This document shows positions 57,680 to 64,000 of a stretch of DNA of 64,000 nt, in pieces (position 1 is the first letter of the stretch; the number at the start of each line of letters is the position of its first letter). The DNA comes from Sulfobacillus harzensis (GTDB lineage: Bacteria; Bacillota; Sulfobacillia; Sulfobacillales; Sulfobacillaceae). The notes under the pieces were generated by a model. That model was given only the letters and a program-made list of their open reading frames with translations, did no database searches and was not told where the DNA came from. The translations under genes and the position numbers were made by a program. Location: NCBI RefSeq assembly GCF_012933365.1, contig NZ_JABBVZ010000002.1, forward strand, positions 1 through 64,000, read 5' to 3'.

Positions 57680-58195
57680 ATGGTGTCACTGCCTACGGTG
57701 GATTTAGCGTATGGGGCCTTGGGGTTGGCGGTTATCGCCCTAATCTTCGGCATTTGGGGATTGGCGGCGGCTTCTCGTGTCAAACGCCGCTATTTACGCG
57801 TTTTTGGTGATGAAAAGCCGCAAAATGTCGAGGCCCTAATAGCGGCACTACATGAGCGAGTCGATGCGGCCGTAGACCGATTTGACGCCTTCGGAGCTCG
57901 CCTTGATACGGTCGAGACCAAGGCTGGACAAGCTATCAACCGCGTGGGCCTAGTGCGTTTTAATCCGTTCATGGACACCGGCTCGGACCTGTCCTTTTCT
58001 GCGGCGCTCTTGAATGATCACGGAGATGGTCTCGTGCTCACAAGTTTGTGGGGTCGTGACGAAGTAAGACTCTATGCGAAGCCGGTCGAATCCCACGAGA
58101 GTCGTTACGTTTTGAGCCAGGAAGAGAAGCAGGCGCTCGATATGGCGCGTAATGTGCGCGGATCGCAGCCCATCGCGTCAAAGTCGCAAGCTTAA
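57680..58195 (+). CDS. DUF4446 protein
   Basis: 171 residues. N-terminal helix, coiled coil (about 45-85) and the family motif VRFNPFMDTGSDLSFSAALLNDHGDGLVLTSLWGRDEVRLYAKP in the second half. ATG 57680 after AGGAGGG. Commonly next to parB in Clostridia; function unknown. Confidence 0.87.
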   Translation: MVSLPTVDLAYGALGLAVIALIFGIWGLAAASRVKRRYLRVFGDEKPQNVEALIAALHERVDAAVDRFDAFGARLDTVETKAGQAINRVGLVRFNPFMDTGSDLSFSAALLNDHGDGLVLTSLWGRDEVRLYAKPVESHESRYVLSQEEKQALDMARNVRGSQPIASKSQA

Positions 58196-58741
58196 GAGGA
58201 TAGCCTCGGCAATCGTGTGGGCCATGCGCATCACCAGCGCCAAGCGCGTGTTTTGTAGAACGTAATAGTCCATAAAACCTCCAATGTTGACTGTCCCCGT
58301 CACATAGTAGCGCCCAAGCGCCGGAAGTTCTTTGTTAACACCGGCGCCTGGGCGTATGGCTCCCAGTCCTGCGGTGATGAGTCCGACCTCTTCGGGACGC
58401 CCAAGCGATGCGTCTACCGCCAGCACGCGTGATTTGAGAAGCCGTGGATGGGACCGAATGATATCGTGCAAGTTGGTGGCGTGTACGGGCACATCCAAGG
58501 TTCCGTGGACAACCAGCTCGCGGGTGGGATTCTGCAGGAGAAAAGATCCGGTTAAAGGTCCCAGGGCATCGCCGGTTGCCCGATCGGTGCCGATGCACAC
58601 GATGGCCTCCGGCGGACCGCCATCACTCCATAGGCGCGCCAGCGCCAAGGCTAATTCTTCCCGGGCCTGCGGCCTATCGACCAGCGTACGGAATTCCCGC
58701 GGATTTTCCGGGGTTGACCGGTGGGAACGTTGATCGGGCAC
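58178..58741 (-). CDS. yyaC: YyaC-like sporulation protein
   Basis: 187 residues, DUF1256, related to the germination protease GPR. CIGTDRATGDALGPLTG and AVDASLGRPEEVG are the family motifs, with Asp residues placed as in GPR. GTG after AAGGAG. Marks the organism as a spore former. Its end overlaps the DUF4446 gene by 18 bases, convergent. Confidence 0.87.
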   Translation of the reverse strand: MPDQRSHRSTPENPREFRTLVDRPQAREELALALARLWSDGGPPEAIVCIGTDRATGDALGPLTGSFLLQNPTRELVVHGTLDVPVHATNLHDIIRSHPRLLKSRVLAVDASLGRPEEVGLITAGLGAIRPGAGVNKELPALGRYYVTGTVNIGGFMDYYVLQNTRLALVMRMAHTIAEAILLSLRL

Positions 58742-58843
58742 GGACGTCGCTCCTTGCGTGGGGTGGCAATGTTGTCTCCGGAAATCTATGCCTATTTTAC
58801 CCTAGTCCTGATATAGATGTACCAATAGGACGGGGGGAAGTTA

Positions 58844-59833
58844 ATGAAAGGCAGAAGTTTGGGGGTCGCCTTTACCTATGTCGGCGCGGTGGTGGGCGCC
58901 GGATTCGCCAGTGGCCAAGAGATTTATCAGTTCTTCGGTCGTTTTGGCACGGCGGGCGTATGGGGCATCGGGATTGCGGGAGCGCTGTTTGCATGGCTGG
59001 GATACTTGGCCTTGGAGAGCGGGCGCCGGGGGCGAGCCGCCTCATTCGGGGCATTATTGGAGAGTTTATATCCTGCTTCCCTGGTTCGGGTTGCCGAAGG
59101 GGTCACGACAGCCTTCTTGGTCATCGGCCTCGGGGTGGTCGCCGCAGGCGGTGGGGCCGCCAGTCAACAGATTATCGGCCTCCCAGTGTTTTGGGGGGCA
59201 CTTGCTACCAGTCTTTTCATCGTGCTAGTGGTTGCACGCGGGACCGATTCAGTGGTTCGTGTGAATGTCGCCTTGGTCCCCTATCTCGTGGTCTTGGTGA
59301 TGATGGTGGCTTTGTTGACATGGCATCAGCCGGCGCGCCTCCGCGTAGGATCAGCTCACGGTTGGGCGCTGTCCGCTTTGTTGTATCTATCGTATAATAT
59401 TTTCACGGGAATTATGGTTTTGATCGGCATCGGCCCCCGCCTAACCGGTCGACGCGATAGTGTCTTGGCTGCGGTTGGGGGTGCGGTGTTGCTGTCGGGA
59501 TTGGCATTGATGGAGCACCATGCGCTGAGCCGACTCCACACGCCTGGCGCATTGCCTATGCTCGACTTGGCTGCGCGCGTGCATCCCGTTTGGGGTACAT
59601 TGTACGGTGTGAGCTTATGGATTGCGCTATTTACGACTGGCGTCGCGGAAGCGTACGCGCTTCGGACCCAATATGGACGTCGCGTTCTATGGTTGGTGGG
59701 AGCAACCTTCTTGTTCAGTATTTGGGGATTCCAACGGCTGGTGGCGACACTCTATCCCTTAATGGGGGTTGTTGCGGTGGTGTTGTGGATTCCCTTGGTA
59801 TATCGACCTAAACAATCGGCTTCGGGAGGATAG
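58844..59833 (+). CDS. YkvI-like membrane protein
   Basis: 329 residues, ten hydrophobic helices, with the start AFTYVGAVVGAGFASGQEIYQFF typical of YkvI and distantly of amino-acid transporters. ATG after GGGGGG. Divergent from yyaC. Substrate unknown. Confidence 0.82.
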   Translation: MKGRSLGVAFTYVGAVVGAGFASGQEIYQFFGRFGTAGVWGIGIAGALFAWLGYLALESGRRGRAASFGALLESLYPASLVRVAEGVTTAFLVIGLGVVAAGGGAASQQIIGLPVFWGALATSLFIVLVVARGTDSVVRVNVALVPYLVVLVMMVALLTWHQPARLRVGSAHGWALSALLYLSYNIFTGIMVLIGIGPRLTGRRDSVLAAVGGAVLLSGLALMEHHALSRLHTPGALPMLDLAARVHPVWGTLYGVSLWIALFTTGVAEAYALRTQYGRRVLWLVGATFLFSIWGFQRLVATLYPLMGVVAVVLWIPLVYRPKQSASGG

Positions 59834-59836
59834 CTA

Positions 59837-60382
59837 TTGGCTGAGTGGACGACAGACGGTGAACGATTGATGCAAGAAGGCACCGATGCCTGGACGCGGG
59901 GAGACCGTGACACCGCCGAGCGGGCTTTCAATCGTCTACTTGATGAATTTCCCGAACGTCCCGAGGGATACAACAAGGTCGGAGTTATCCTGGCTGATTC
60001 TGGGCAACTGGACGAAGCCGAAAAATATTTTTTGACGGCCTTGAAGTGGGATCGCAAGTACGCTCCCGCGCTCACGAATCTCGGCAATATTTATCTTGAG
60101 CGCGGCGAAGTCGAGCGGTCGATTCAACATTATTTGCTAGCCTTAGACAGCGATCCCGAATACCCGCCCGCACATCGTAACTTGAGTGTGGCCTATCGGC
60201 GCCAAGGCCGGTATTCCGCTTTTGTTTCCCACTATAAACGCTCGCAACGCTTGGATAATCAACGGGCTCGAGAAGAAATTCGGCGGCGCGGCGGGTTTCG
60301 GATGCCGGTCATCCCGCCTGTGGTTCTATGGGTCGCGGCAGCAATTGGGGTGGTTGTTATTCTTACCGTGGTGCACCGATGA
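59837..60382 (+). CDS. tail-anchored TPR protein
   Basis: 181 residues. Three to four tetratricopeptide repeats (about 10-135: AFNRLLDEFPERPEGYNKVG, AEKYFLTALKWDRKYAPALTNLG, SIQHYLLALDSDPEYPPAHRNLS) and a C-terminal helix. TTG start after GGGAGG, 3 bases past the previous gene. Confidence 0.82.
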   Translation: MAEWTTDGERLMQEGTDAWTRGDRDTAERAFNRLLDEFPERPEGYNKVGVILADSGQLDEAEKYFLTALKWDRKYAPALTNLGNIYLERGEVERSIQHYLLALDSDPEYPPAHRNLSVAYRRQGRYSAFVSHYKRSQRLDNQRAREEIRRRGGFRMPVIPPVVLWVAAAIGVVVILTVVHR

Positions 60383-60747
60383 GAGCGCGTTCAACGCATG
60401 CACCGGGATGGATCCGGATTTTAGGGTCGGTCATGATTGTCATGTTGCCTGTGGTGGCGGCCAGTCTTCTGCACGCTTCGCGGGCGTCTTGGCCAACGCC
60501 GCTGGTGTTTGTTCTCACCTTTTTGGTTGTGGGTCTTGCGGCCCAGCTAGGTCTGATTGTGCGCCGCTGGGGTAATATAAATATTGGACGATTGCTATTC
60601 GATGCACTGTTGTTGGCGGTGTCGGGCCTTATTGCTTGGGCTGTGGTAGACATCGCGATGCATCGAGGGGGCGGTCCGGTCGATCCTTCCCTTGTCGCAA
60701 TCATTATGGCATATATACTGGCAATATGGTCCGGACAACACCCGTAA
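60379..60747 (+). CDS. four-helix membrane protein, unknown
   Basis: 122 residues, four hydrophobic helices. The ATG overlaps the TPR stop (ATGA), so translation is coupled; the longer frame from 60328 lies inside the TPR gene. No family recognised. Confidence 0.7.
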   Translation: MRARSTHAPGWIRILGSVMIVMLPVVAASLLHASRASWPTPLVFVLTFLVVGLAAQLGLIVRRWGNINIGRLLFDALLLAVSGLIAWAVVDIAMHRGGGPVDPSLVAIIMAYILAIWSGQHP

Positions 60748-60763
60748 AGGGGGCCTCAAAGCA

Positions 60764-61330
60764 ATGGATTGGGTCGATCTGGTCGTGTTGGGATACCTAC
60801 TGCTGGGTGCTCTGTATGGACTTCGCCGCGGGCTGGTTTGGGTTGGGTTTAGTTTAGCTGGTTACGTGGTCGGCGCCATTGTCGCAGCTCACATGTACAA
60901 GCGGGTCACGAAACTGGTCGTTTCCGCGGCGCCCATTCGGCACTGGGTGGAGCGGTACCTCCCAACCCCGGCCTCGGCTATTCCGGGTGCGCGGCAGGAA
61001 GCGTGGCATCTCGCCCACACGCTTATTGGCTTATTGATTTTCCTCCTGATTATTGGTGCCTTGGAGTTTGTGGGTCGCACAGTCGGATCAGTGATAAGCC
61101 AGGGCGTGCGGGCGTTTCGTTTGACCGCGTTCCTCAACCGCTTAGGTGGGATCCTTGCGGGGATCGCTGAGCATGGGGTGGTCGCCGGCTTGATTCTTAC
61201 GCTGTTGCTCGCGGTTCCTGCCATCGACCATTCGGGTCTTAGCCAGGAAATCCACCACGCTCCGGTCGCGCGAACCCTTATGGGGCTGTTTAGTCGCATT
61301 GCCAAGATACCGGGGGGGCAATATCTATGA
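60764..61330 (+). CDS. CvpA-family membrane protein
   Basis: 188 residues. MDWVDLVVLGYLLLGALYGLRRGLVWVGFSLAGYVVGAIVA (1-41) is the CvpA signature; four helices in all. ATG 60764 after AAGGGGG. Linked to bacteriocin production and stress tolerance elsewhere. Confidence 0.83.
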   Translation: MDWVDLVVLGYLLLGALYGLRRGLVWVGFSLAGYVVGAIVAAHMYKRVTKLVVSAAPIRHWVERYLPTPASAIPGARQEAWHLAHTLIGLLIFLLIIGALEFVGRTVGSVISQGVRAFRLTAFLNRLGGILAGIAEHGVVAGLILTLLLAVPAIDHSGLSQEIHHAPVARTLMGLFSRIAKIPGGQYL

Positions 61331-62145
61331 AAACGCTGCACCTGCCCCCGCATTGGCAGCTGCACGGGGTAGAAGCGGTTCTTATTATTGTCGCCGCAGG
61401 CGTTTTCGTCCGGATCGTCAACCGCATTATTGGTGGGTTAGAGTCCGCACGGACGCCCGAAGACGAAATGCGGCGGGCCCGGCGCGCCACCTTTTATCGT
61501 TTGTTGACCTCGTTGGTGCGCTATGTTGTCGACTTCGCAGCAATTATTACCGTTTTGGATTTATTCGGTGTGCCCACGGCCTCCCTTCTCGCTGGGGCGG
61601 GAATCGTTGGTTTAGCTATCGGATTCGGTGCTCAAGGGCTAGTGCAGGATGTAGTGACCGGCCTTTTTCTTCTGTATGAAGATCAGTATGCCGTGGGTGA
61701 TCAAATTTCCTTGCCGAATCTCAGTCTTACGGGGACGGTCTTGGAATTGGGAATTCGTATTACTCGCCTGGCGGGTCCCACCGGTGAAGAGACGGTGGTG
61801 CCAAACCGCTTGGTCCTTGAGGTCCAAAACCATACGCGGCGCCCCACCTCAGTCACCGTCAACATCCCATTGGATCCCAGTGCCAGCCCTGACCGAGCCC
61901 GGCAGGTCTTCGAAGAGATGGTCGCTGAGGTGGCCCATGAGGTTCCCGGCACAAAGTTGGTCGGTGTTGTTGATATCCAACCGGCGGCAGTGGTCTGGGC
62001 AGTCAGTGCGCCGGTGCGCTATGCTAATGCATATCAGTTAGGATGCCAGTTGCGTGAAGCTGTCGCCAAGGCCCTTTATCAATCGAGTGTGCCGCTGGCA
62101 GGAGTCGTGAAAGGAACCGGATGGACAAGCCCAAGTATGAAATAA
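61327..62145 (+). CDS. small mechanosensitive channel MscS-type
   Basis: 272 residues. Three helices; the pore helix with Gly/Ala pattern (SLLAGAGIVGLAIGFGAQGLVQDVVTGLF, 88-116) and the beta domain (EDQYAVGDQISL, GPTGEETVVPNRL). ATG overlaps the previous stop (ATGA). Releases solutes at osmotic downshock. Confidence 0.92.
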   Translation: MKTLHLPPHWQLHGVEAVLIIVAAGVFVRIVNRIIGGLESARTPEDEMRRARRATFYRLLTSLVRYVVDFAAIITVLDLFGVPTASLLAGAGIVGLAIGFGAQGLVQDVVTGLFLLYEDQYAVGDQISLPNLSLTGTVLELGIRITRLAGPTGEETVVPNRLVLEVQNHTRRPTSVTVNIPLDPSASPDRARQVFEEMVAEVAHEVPGTKLVGVVDIQPAAVVWAVSAPVRYANAYQLGCQLREAVAKALYQSSVPLAGVVKGTGWTSPSMK

Positions 62146-62318
62146 ACGACACGGTGGAGCTCAAAAAAGCACACCCGTGCGGGAGCCATTCATGGCAGAT
62201 TTGGCGTACCGGTATTGACTTTGGATTGAAGTGTCTGGGATGCGGGCACCGCATTATGATGCCTCGAAAAGACTTTGAACGTGCGGTGAAAAAACATTTT
62301 CCCTCCGCACAGCCGTAA
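62121..62318 (+). CDS. DUF951 (YyzM-like) protein
   Basis: 65 residues. Motif ELKKAHPCGSHSWQIWRTGIDFGLKCLGCGHRIMMPRKDFE, with C20, C38 and C41 likely binding zinc. Overlaps the channel gene by 25 bases. Standard neighbour of rpsF in Firmicutes; the usual ychF is absent here. Confidence 0.9.
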   Translation: MDKPKYEINDTVELKKAHPCGSHSWQIWRTGIDFGLKCLGCGHRIMMPRKDFERAVKKHFPSAQP

Positions 62319-62319
62319 G

Positions 62320-62335
62320 TGTTCCTCGAGGAACA
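62320..62335. promoter_or_regulatory. candidate parS site 2
   Basis: TGTTCCTCGAGGAACA, identical to the site after parB, 5.4 kb away, right after the DUF951 gene. Confidence 0.68.
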
Positions 62336-62343
62336 TTTTCTCT

Positions 62344-62366
62344 TGGCCGTTCATGTCGAACGGCCA
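62344..62366 (+). terminator. hairpin between DUF951 gene and rpsF
   Basis: TGGCCGTTC - 5 bases - GAACGGCCA, perfect 9-bp stem, followed by TCATTGC rather than a T-run. Terminator-like but not certain. Confidence 0.4.
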
Positions 62367-62369
62367 TCA

Positions 62370-62398
62370 TTGCTATCAAATGGCCAACCTGTTATACT
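62370..62398 (+). promoter_or_regulatory. rpsF-ssb-rpsR promoter
   Basis: TTGCTA (62370-62375), 17 bases, TATACT (62393-62398). Confidence 0.72.
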
Positions 62399-62404
62399 AA
62401 CTGC

Positions 62405-62485
62405 GCTTGGGTATTCCACCCACACCACCCTGCTCTGCTCGCTGCAGAGCCCCCCGCAAGGGAGTCCGTGGAGGAGGTGACAGAT
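62405..62485 (+). promoter_or_regulatory. rpsF leader with hairpin, possible S6:S18 autoregulation
   Basis: About 80-base leader. GCTCTGC (62432-62438) pairs with GCAGAGC (62444-62450), followed by CCCCCCGC. rpsF leaders in many bacteria carry a hairpin with a CCG-containing element bound by S6:S18; position and content agree loosely. Confidence 0.4.
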
Positions 62486-62773
62486 TTGGCTCAATATGAG
62501 CTCATGTACATTTTGAAACCGGACCTTGGCGAAGAAGCGCAACAGTCGGCTATTGAAAAGGTTGAGCAAATAGTCGAAGGCGCCGGTGGGACTGTGGAAA
62601 AGACCGACAAATGGGGTCGCCGCAAACTCGCCTATGCGATTGATGACTTTACCGAAGGGTTCTATGTTGTGGTCAATTTCTCCGGCGATGGTGCCATCGC
62701 TAACGAAATTACCCGGTTGCTCAATATAAACGAAGAGGTCATTCGGTCCATGGTCGTTCGTTTGGACGACTAA
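62486..62773 (+). CDS. rpsF: ribosomal protein S6
   Basis: 95 residues from the TTG at 62486, which follows GGAGGTG by 5 bases and gives the normal [11 protein letters not shown] start; the GTG at 62468 is inside that site. Pairs with S18 on the 30S platform. Confidence 0.95.
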   Translation: MAQYELMYILKPDLGEEAQQSAIEKVEQIVEGAGGTVEKTDKWGRRKLAYAIDDFTEGFYVVVNFSGDGAIANEITRLLNINEEVIRSMVVRLDD

Positions 62774-62793
62774 ACGGGGAAAGGACACGGGGA

Positions 62794-63186
62794 ATGCTTA
62801 ATCGCATTGTGCTTATCGGGAGATTGACGCGAGATCCGGAAATGCGCTATACGCCGCAAGGTGTTCCGGTTGCCTCTTTTTCATTGGCGGTTGACCGGCC
62901 CTTTACCAATCAACAAGGGCAGCGTGAAGCGGATTTCATTGACTGTGTCGCCTGGCGTAAGTTAGGGGAGACGGTTGGCAATCATCTCACCAAGGGTCGA
63001 TTGGTCGCCGTCGAAGGCCGTCTGCAAATTCGCAGCTATGAGGCCCAAGATGGATCCAAACGCCGGGTTGCGGAAGTGATTTGTGACAGCGTACGATTTC
63101 TCGATCGGCCGCGCGATGGCCAATCCTCCCCCGACGCGGGGTTTGGGAGTGATGAGTCCGAGCTTCCCGACGACCTCCCCTTCTAA
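62794..63186 (+). CDS. ssb: single-stranded DNA-binding protein
   Basis: 130 residues. OB fold with [35 protein letters not shown] (1-35) and an acidic tail ending DDLPF, the partner-binding tip. Twenty bases after rpsF. Confidence 0.97.
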   Translation: MLNRIVLIGRLTRDPEMRYTPQGVPVASFSLAVDRPFTNQQGQREADFIDCVAWRKLGETVGNHLTKGRLVAVEGRLQIRSYEAQDGSKRRVAEVICDSVRFLDRPRDGQSSPDAGFGSDESELPDDLPF

Positions 63187-63210
63187 GTATGGCGGGAAAG
63201 GAGGCTACCG

Positions 63211-63441
63211 ATGCGTAAGGAACGTGGACGGCGTCCTAAGAAGAAGGTTTGCGGCTTTTGCGTTGATAAGGTCGAGCGTGTGGACTACAAGGAAGCGACT
63301 CGCCTGCGACGTTACATTACCGAACGAGGCAAGATTTTGCCGCGGCGTATCTCCGGAAACTGTGCCAAACATCAGCGGCAATTGACGCTGGCGATAAAGC
63401 GGTCCCGAGTCATGGCGCTCTTGCCTTTTACGATTGAGTAA
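63211..63441 (+). CDS. rpsR: ribosomal protein S18, zinc (C+) form
   Basis: 76 residues. C14-G-F-C17 and a later Cys-x2-His (GNCAKHQ) suggest a bound zinc; [16 protein letters not shown] is the conserved core. Last gene before a strong terminator. Confidence 0.96.
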   Translation: MRKERGRRPKKKVCGFCVDKVERVDYKEATRLRRYITERGKILPRRISGNCAKHQRQLTLAIKRSRVMALLPFTIE

Positions 63442-63444
63442 CTA

Positions 63445-63474
63445 AAAAGAGCACGCCATGGCGTGCTCTTTTTA
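63445..63474. terminator. bidirectional rho-independent terminator
   Basis: AAAAAGAGCACGCC and its exact complement meet around a central AT, ending in TTTTT on both strands. Confidence 0.92.
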
Positions 63475-63499
63475 GATCCTGAACTCAGGGGTGGCGGCG

Positions 63500-63808
63500 A
63501 TGATTGGTGACGCCGGTTCGGCTCGTAAGCTGATGGCGATTGAATGGCTGAAAGCCGAGTTGTTATCGGAGGAAGGCGATCTGTTTCGGGCTCTCATCAA
63601 CGGACCCGAGGACCGAGTACGGGATGCTCTGTCCGGCATTCTGATCACCACCTACGTACTGGGCATGCGGCTCGGGATCAGTCCTCCGCGTCTTGAGGAC
63701 CGGGCCATCCAGCGCCTCAACCGATCGCTCACTGAGGATCAGGAATTGGAGGAATGGTTTGGTGATCTCAGCCGGCTCGCGCGGTATCTCAGTCGTCGCG
63801 AGGGCTAA
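63500..63808 (+). CDS. MazG-like protein
   Basis: 102 residues, all-alpha: [46 protein letters not shown] resembles the short MazG-like family found in Firmicutes before rplI. Acidic residues for Mg are partly present (E-x2-E missing in part), so hydrolase activity is unsure. ATG 63500 after GGGGTGG. Confidence 0.65.
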   Translation: MIGDAGSARKLMAIEWLKAELLSEEGDLFRALINGPEDRVRDALSGILITTYVLGMRLGISPPRLEDRAIQRLNRSLTEDQELEEWFGDLSRLARYLSRREG

Positions 63809-63866
63809 CGCACGGCGTCAGGTCACAAAGGTGCAACTGTTCGAACAGGGAGTGAGGGACCTTAAA

Positions 63867-64000
63867 ATGCGGGTAATATTTCAAGCGGATGTTAAGGGTG
63901 TAGCCAAAGCTGGGGAAATTAAAGAGGTCAAAGACGGGTACGCGCGAAACTTTTTGATTCCCAAAGGCTTAGCGGTAGAGGCCACCAGTGGCCGGGAGCG
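63867..64000 (+). CDS. rplI: ribosomal protein L9, 5' part
   Basis: 44 codons before the window ends: [21 protein letters not shown] and [14 protein letters not shown], the L9 signature. ATG after GAGGGACC. Cut by the window edge, not truncated in nature. Confidence 0.95.
   Translation, partial: MRVIFQADVKGVAKAGEIKEVKDGYARNFLIPKGLAVEATSGRE

Noticed and set aside
58576-59397. 273-codon ORF across yyaC and the YkvI gene
   Set aside because: Crosses a divergent promoter region and two conserved genes in other frames.

Overview
The window looks like the replication-origin region of a spore-forming, moderately GC-rich Firmicute, most like Sulfobacillus or a near relative. This rests on gene order (dnaA-dnaN-recF-remB-gyrB-gyrA leftward; rpmH-rnpA-yidD-yidC-rsmG-noc-parA-parB rightward), a yyaC sporulation gene, strong GGAGG ribosome sites with frequent GTG/TTG starts, and a quinol-type heme-copper oxidase. 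The genus is an inference; no rRNA gene is present.

Bases 1-8240 hold an accessory surface module. A leftward operon (DivIVA-like coiled coil, small membrane protein, family 2 glycosyltransferase with an N-terminal cyclic-di-GMP-type MshEN region, and a GT-C-like membrane protein) lies back to back with a rightward pair: a PEP-CTERM-like secreted protein and an exosortase with an EpsI-like tail. A GAF-GGDEF protein follows. I read this as a cyclic-di-GMP-tuned export, sorting or glycosylation system, and it is the best candidate for an undescribed system here.

Bases 8240-11780 carry a VOC protein, a small membrane protein behind a ribosome-site-masking hairpin, a zinc-ribbon mini-gene coupled to isocitrate lyase (aceA), and an ORF whose in-frame TGA falls at the first active-site Cys of a glutaredoxin. 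That TGA is followed by a hairpin of bacterial SECIS form, so it is a candidate selenoprotein. Bases 11790-15930 are the menaquinol oxidase qoxABCD. Bases 15950-21800 hold two divergent MFS transporter/acyl-CoA ligase modules. Bases 21800-28800 hold an unknown 492-aa protein and a GntR-controlled two-transporter ABC operon laid out like ytrABCDEF. Bases 28875-38330 are mixed: alcohol dehydrogenase, carboxylesterase, two decayed GNAT genes, an EAL phosphodiesterase, a divergent LysR/TDT transporter pair and a lipoprotein remnant.

Bases 38334-41400 form a serine-decoding block: tRNA-Arg, two tRNA-Ser, serS and mtnA behind a T-box leader whose specifier can be read as the Ser codon UCC. From 41400 to 63999 the chromosome core runs pdxT-pdxS-gyrA-gyrB-remB-dciA-recF-dnaN-dnaA, then oriC with DnaA boxes, then the rightward arm. 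In that arm jag, mnmE and mnmG are absent from their usual place, and an identical 16-bp palindrome occurs after parB and before rpsF: a probable parS of altered sequence. The window ends inside rplI.
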